Positions 63,721 to 64,000 of a DNA stretch of 64,000 nt are shown here, in pieces. A program made the position numbers and the translations under genes. The stretch covers positions 1 to 64,000 of the forward strand of contig CANHLE010000006.1 of assembly GCA_947461435.1 (NCBI GenBank), written 5' to 3'. How positions within the stretch are numbered: the first letter of the stretch is position 1; each line of letters begins with the position of its first letter. Source of the DNA: Paracoccaceae bacterium (GTDB lineage: Bacteria > Pseudomonadota > Alphaproteobacteria > Rhodobacterales > Rhodobacteraceae). The notes below the pieces were generated by a model. It searched no databases, was not told where the DNA came from, and was given only the letters and a program-made list of their open reading frames with translations.

Positions 63721-64000
63721 ATGGGCAAGCGGGATGATTTGATCGCGGCTTATGCAGAAGATCTGAAGACCAAGTGCAAGATGACACCGGACATGGCCCT
63801 TTTGACAAAGGTGACCATCGGCTGCGGGCCGTCGATTTATGACAACGATGCGTCCACCGTGGCGGCCAGTCAGGCCAGTGAGTTGGAGACGATCAAGACG
63901 AATTTCTTGATGAAAAAGCTTGGCTTGGCGGATAGCCCGAAATTGCTGGAAGGCATCAATGCAGTCATCGACGTCTATGGCCGATCAGAGCGCAAGAAGT
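63721..64000 (+). CDS. DUF2853 family protein, 5' part (3' end outside window)
   Basis: The frame from 63721 is open to the window end (93 residues): MGKRDDLIAAYAEDLKTKCK, MTPDMALLTKVTIGCGPSIY and NFLMKKLGLADSP are DUF2853 blocks. Members are about 110 residues and of unknown function, so little is missing. The ATG has GGGGAG about six bases upstream. Confidence 0.85.
   Translation, partial: MGKRDDLIAAYAEDLKTKCKMTPDMALLTKVTIGCGPSIYDNDASTVAASQASELETIKTNFLMKKLGLADSPKLLEGINAVIDVYGRSERKK

Overview
The window is a GC-rich chromosomal segment from an alphaproteobacterium of the order Rhodobacterales (family Rhodobacteraceae). The evidence is the petABC (fbcFBC) cytochrome bc1 operon, the RegB-SenC-RegA redox cluster followed by HvrA-like (H-NS family) and HvrB-like (LysR) regulators near ahcY, the tsaE-amgK-murU-addB-addA string, and several small families common in this group (DUF1491, DUF4170, DUF2853). 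No photosynthesis genes are seen. No CRISPR array, rRNA, prophage or intact insertion sequence was found. One tRNA (Val, GAC) is present. Both ends cut genes: a hybrid histidine kinase at the left and a DUF2853 gene at the right.

Layout. 1-2.3 kb: kinase tail, an NYN-domain ribonuclease-like gene, folK. 2.3-10.5 kb: a long co-directional housekeeping block (rpoZ, rsh, DUF2062, pdxJ, acpS, lepB, rnc, era, DUF1491, recO) headed by a good sigma70-type promoter. 10.5-19.4 kb: a Met-rich HdeA-like periplasmic protein, a TerC-type membrane protein with a long leader, a XRE-cupin regulator with its VOC/bicupin partner, a SDR-like epimerase, amn, HU, a VOC protein, a ParB-like protein and aroC. 19.5-22.9 kb: a TPP riboswitch followed by thiBPQ. 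22.9-25.6 kb: petABC on the minus strand. 25.8-29.8 kb: GST, PaiB-like protein, rpmJ, tRNA-Val, an N-formylglutamate amidohydrolase-like gene and a Y-family polymerase.

29.9-31.8 kb is the one clearly foreign-looking patch. It is an AT-richer insert with a 515-residue YADD reverse transcriptase. Immediately upstream, in the same sense, lies a segment that folds into a closed multi-branched RNA: a 12-bp outer stem enclosing further stems. RT plus adjacent structured RNA is the layout of defence-associated reverse transcriptases (DRT/UG types) and retrons. I could not assign it to a known class, and it is the best candidate for an undescribed system here. A second ParB-like paralogue lies just upstream.

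32.7-44.8 kb: SPFH/NfeD membrane pair, NUDIX, membrane protein, pyrF, cutC, DciA-like, DsbA-like, CoA transferase, lpxK, a WaaA-like protein lacking the usual catalytic Glu, hslUV, a possible glycan-related protein and trxA. 44.8-53.3 kb: double-strand-break repair (addAB) co-transcribed with peptidoglycan-recycling genes (amgK, murU) and tsaE. 53.3-59.1 kb: a PAS-only membrane protein, regB divergent from senC-regA, then hvrA and hvrB. 59.2-64 kb: a small ORF facing hvrB across a LysR-type palindrome, a YfbR-like HD hydrolase, the Trk K+ uptake pair, ahcY, and the DUF2853 gene. Much of the window consists of tightly packed operons with ATGA, GTGA or TTGA stop/start overlaps.
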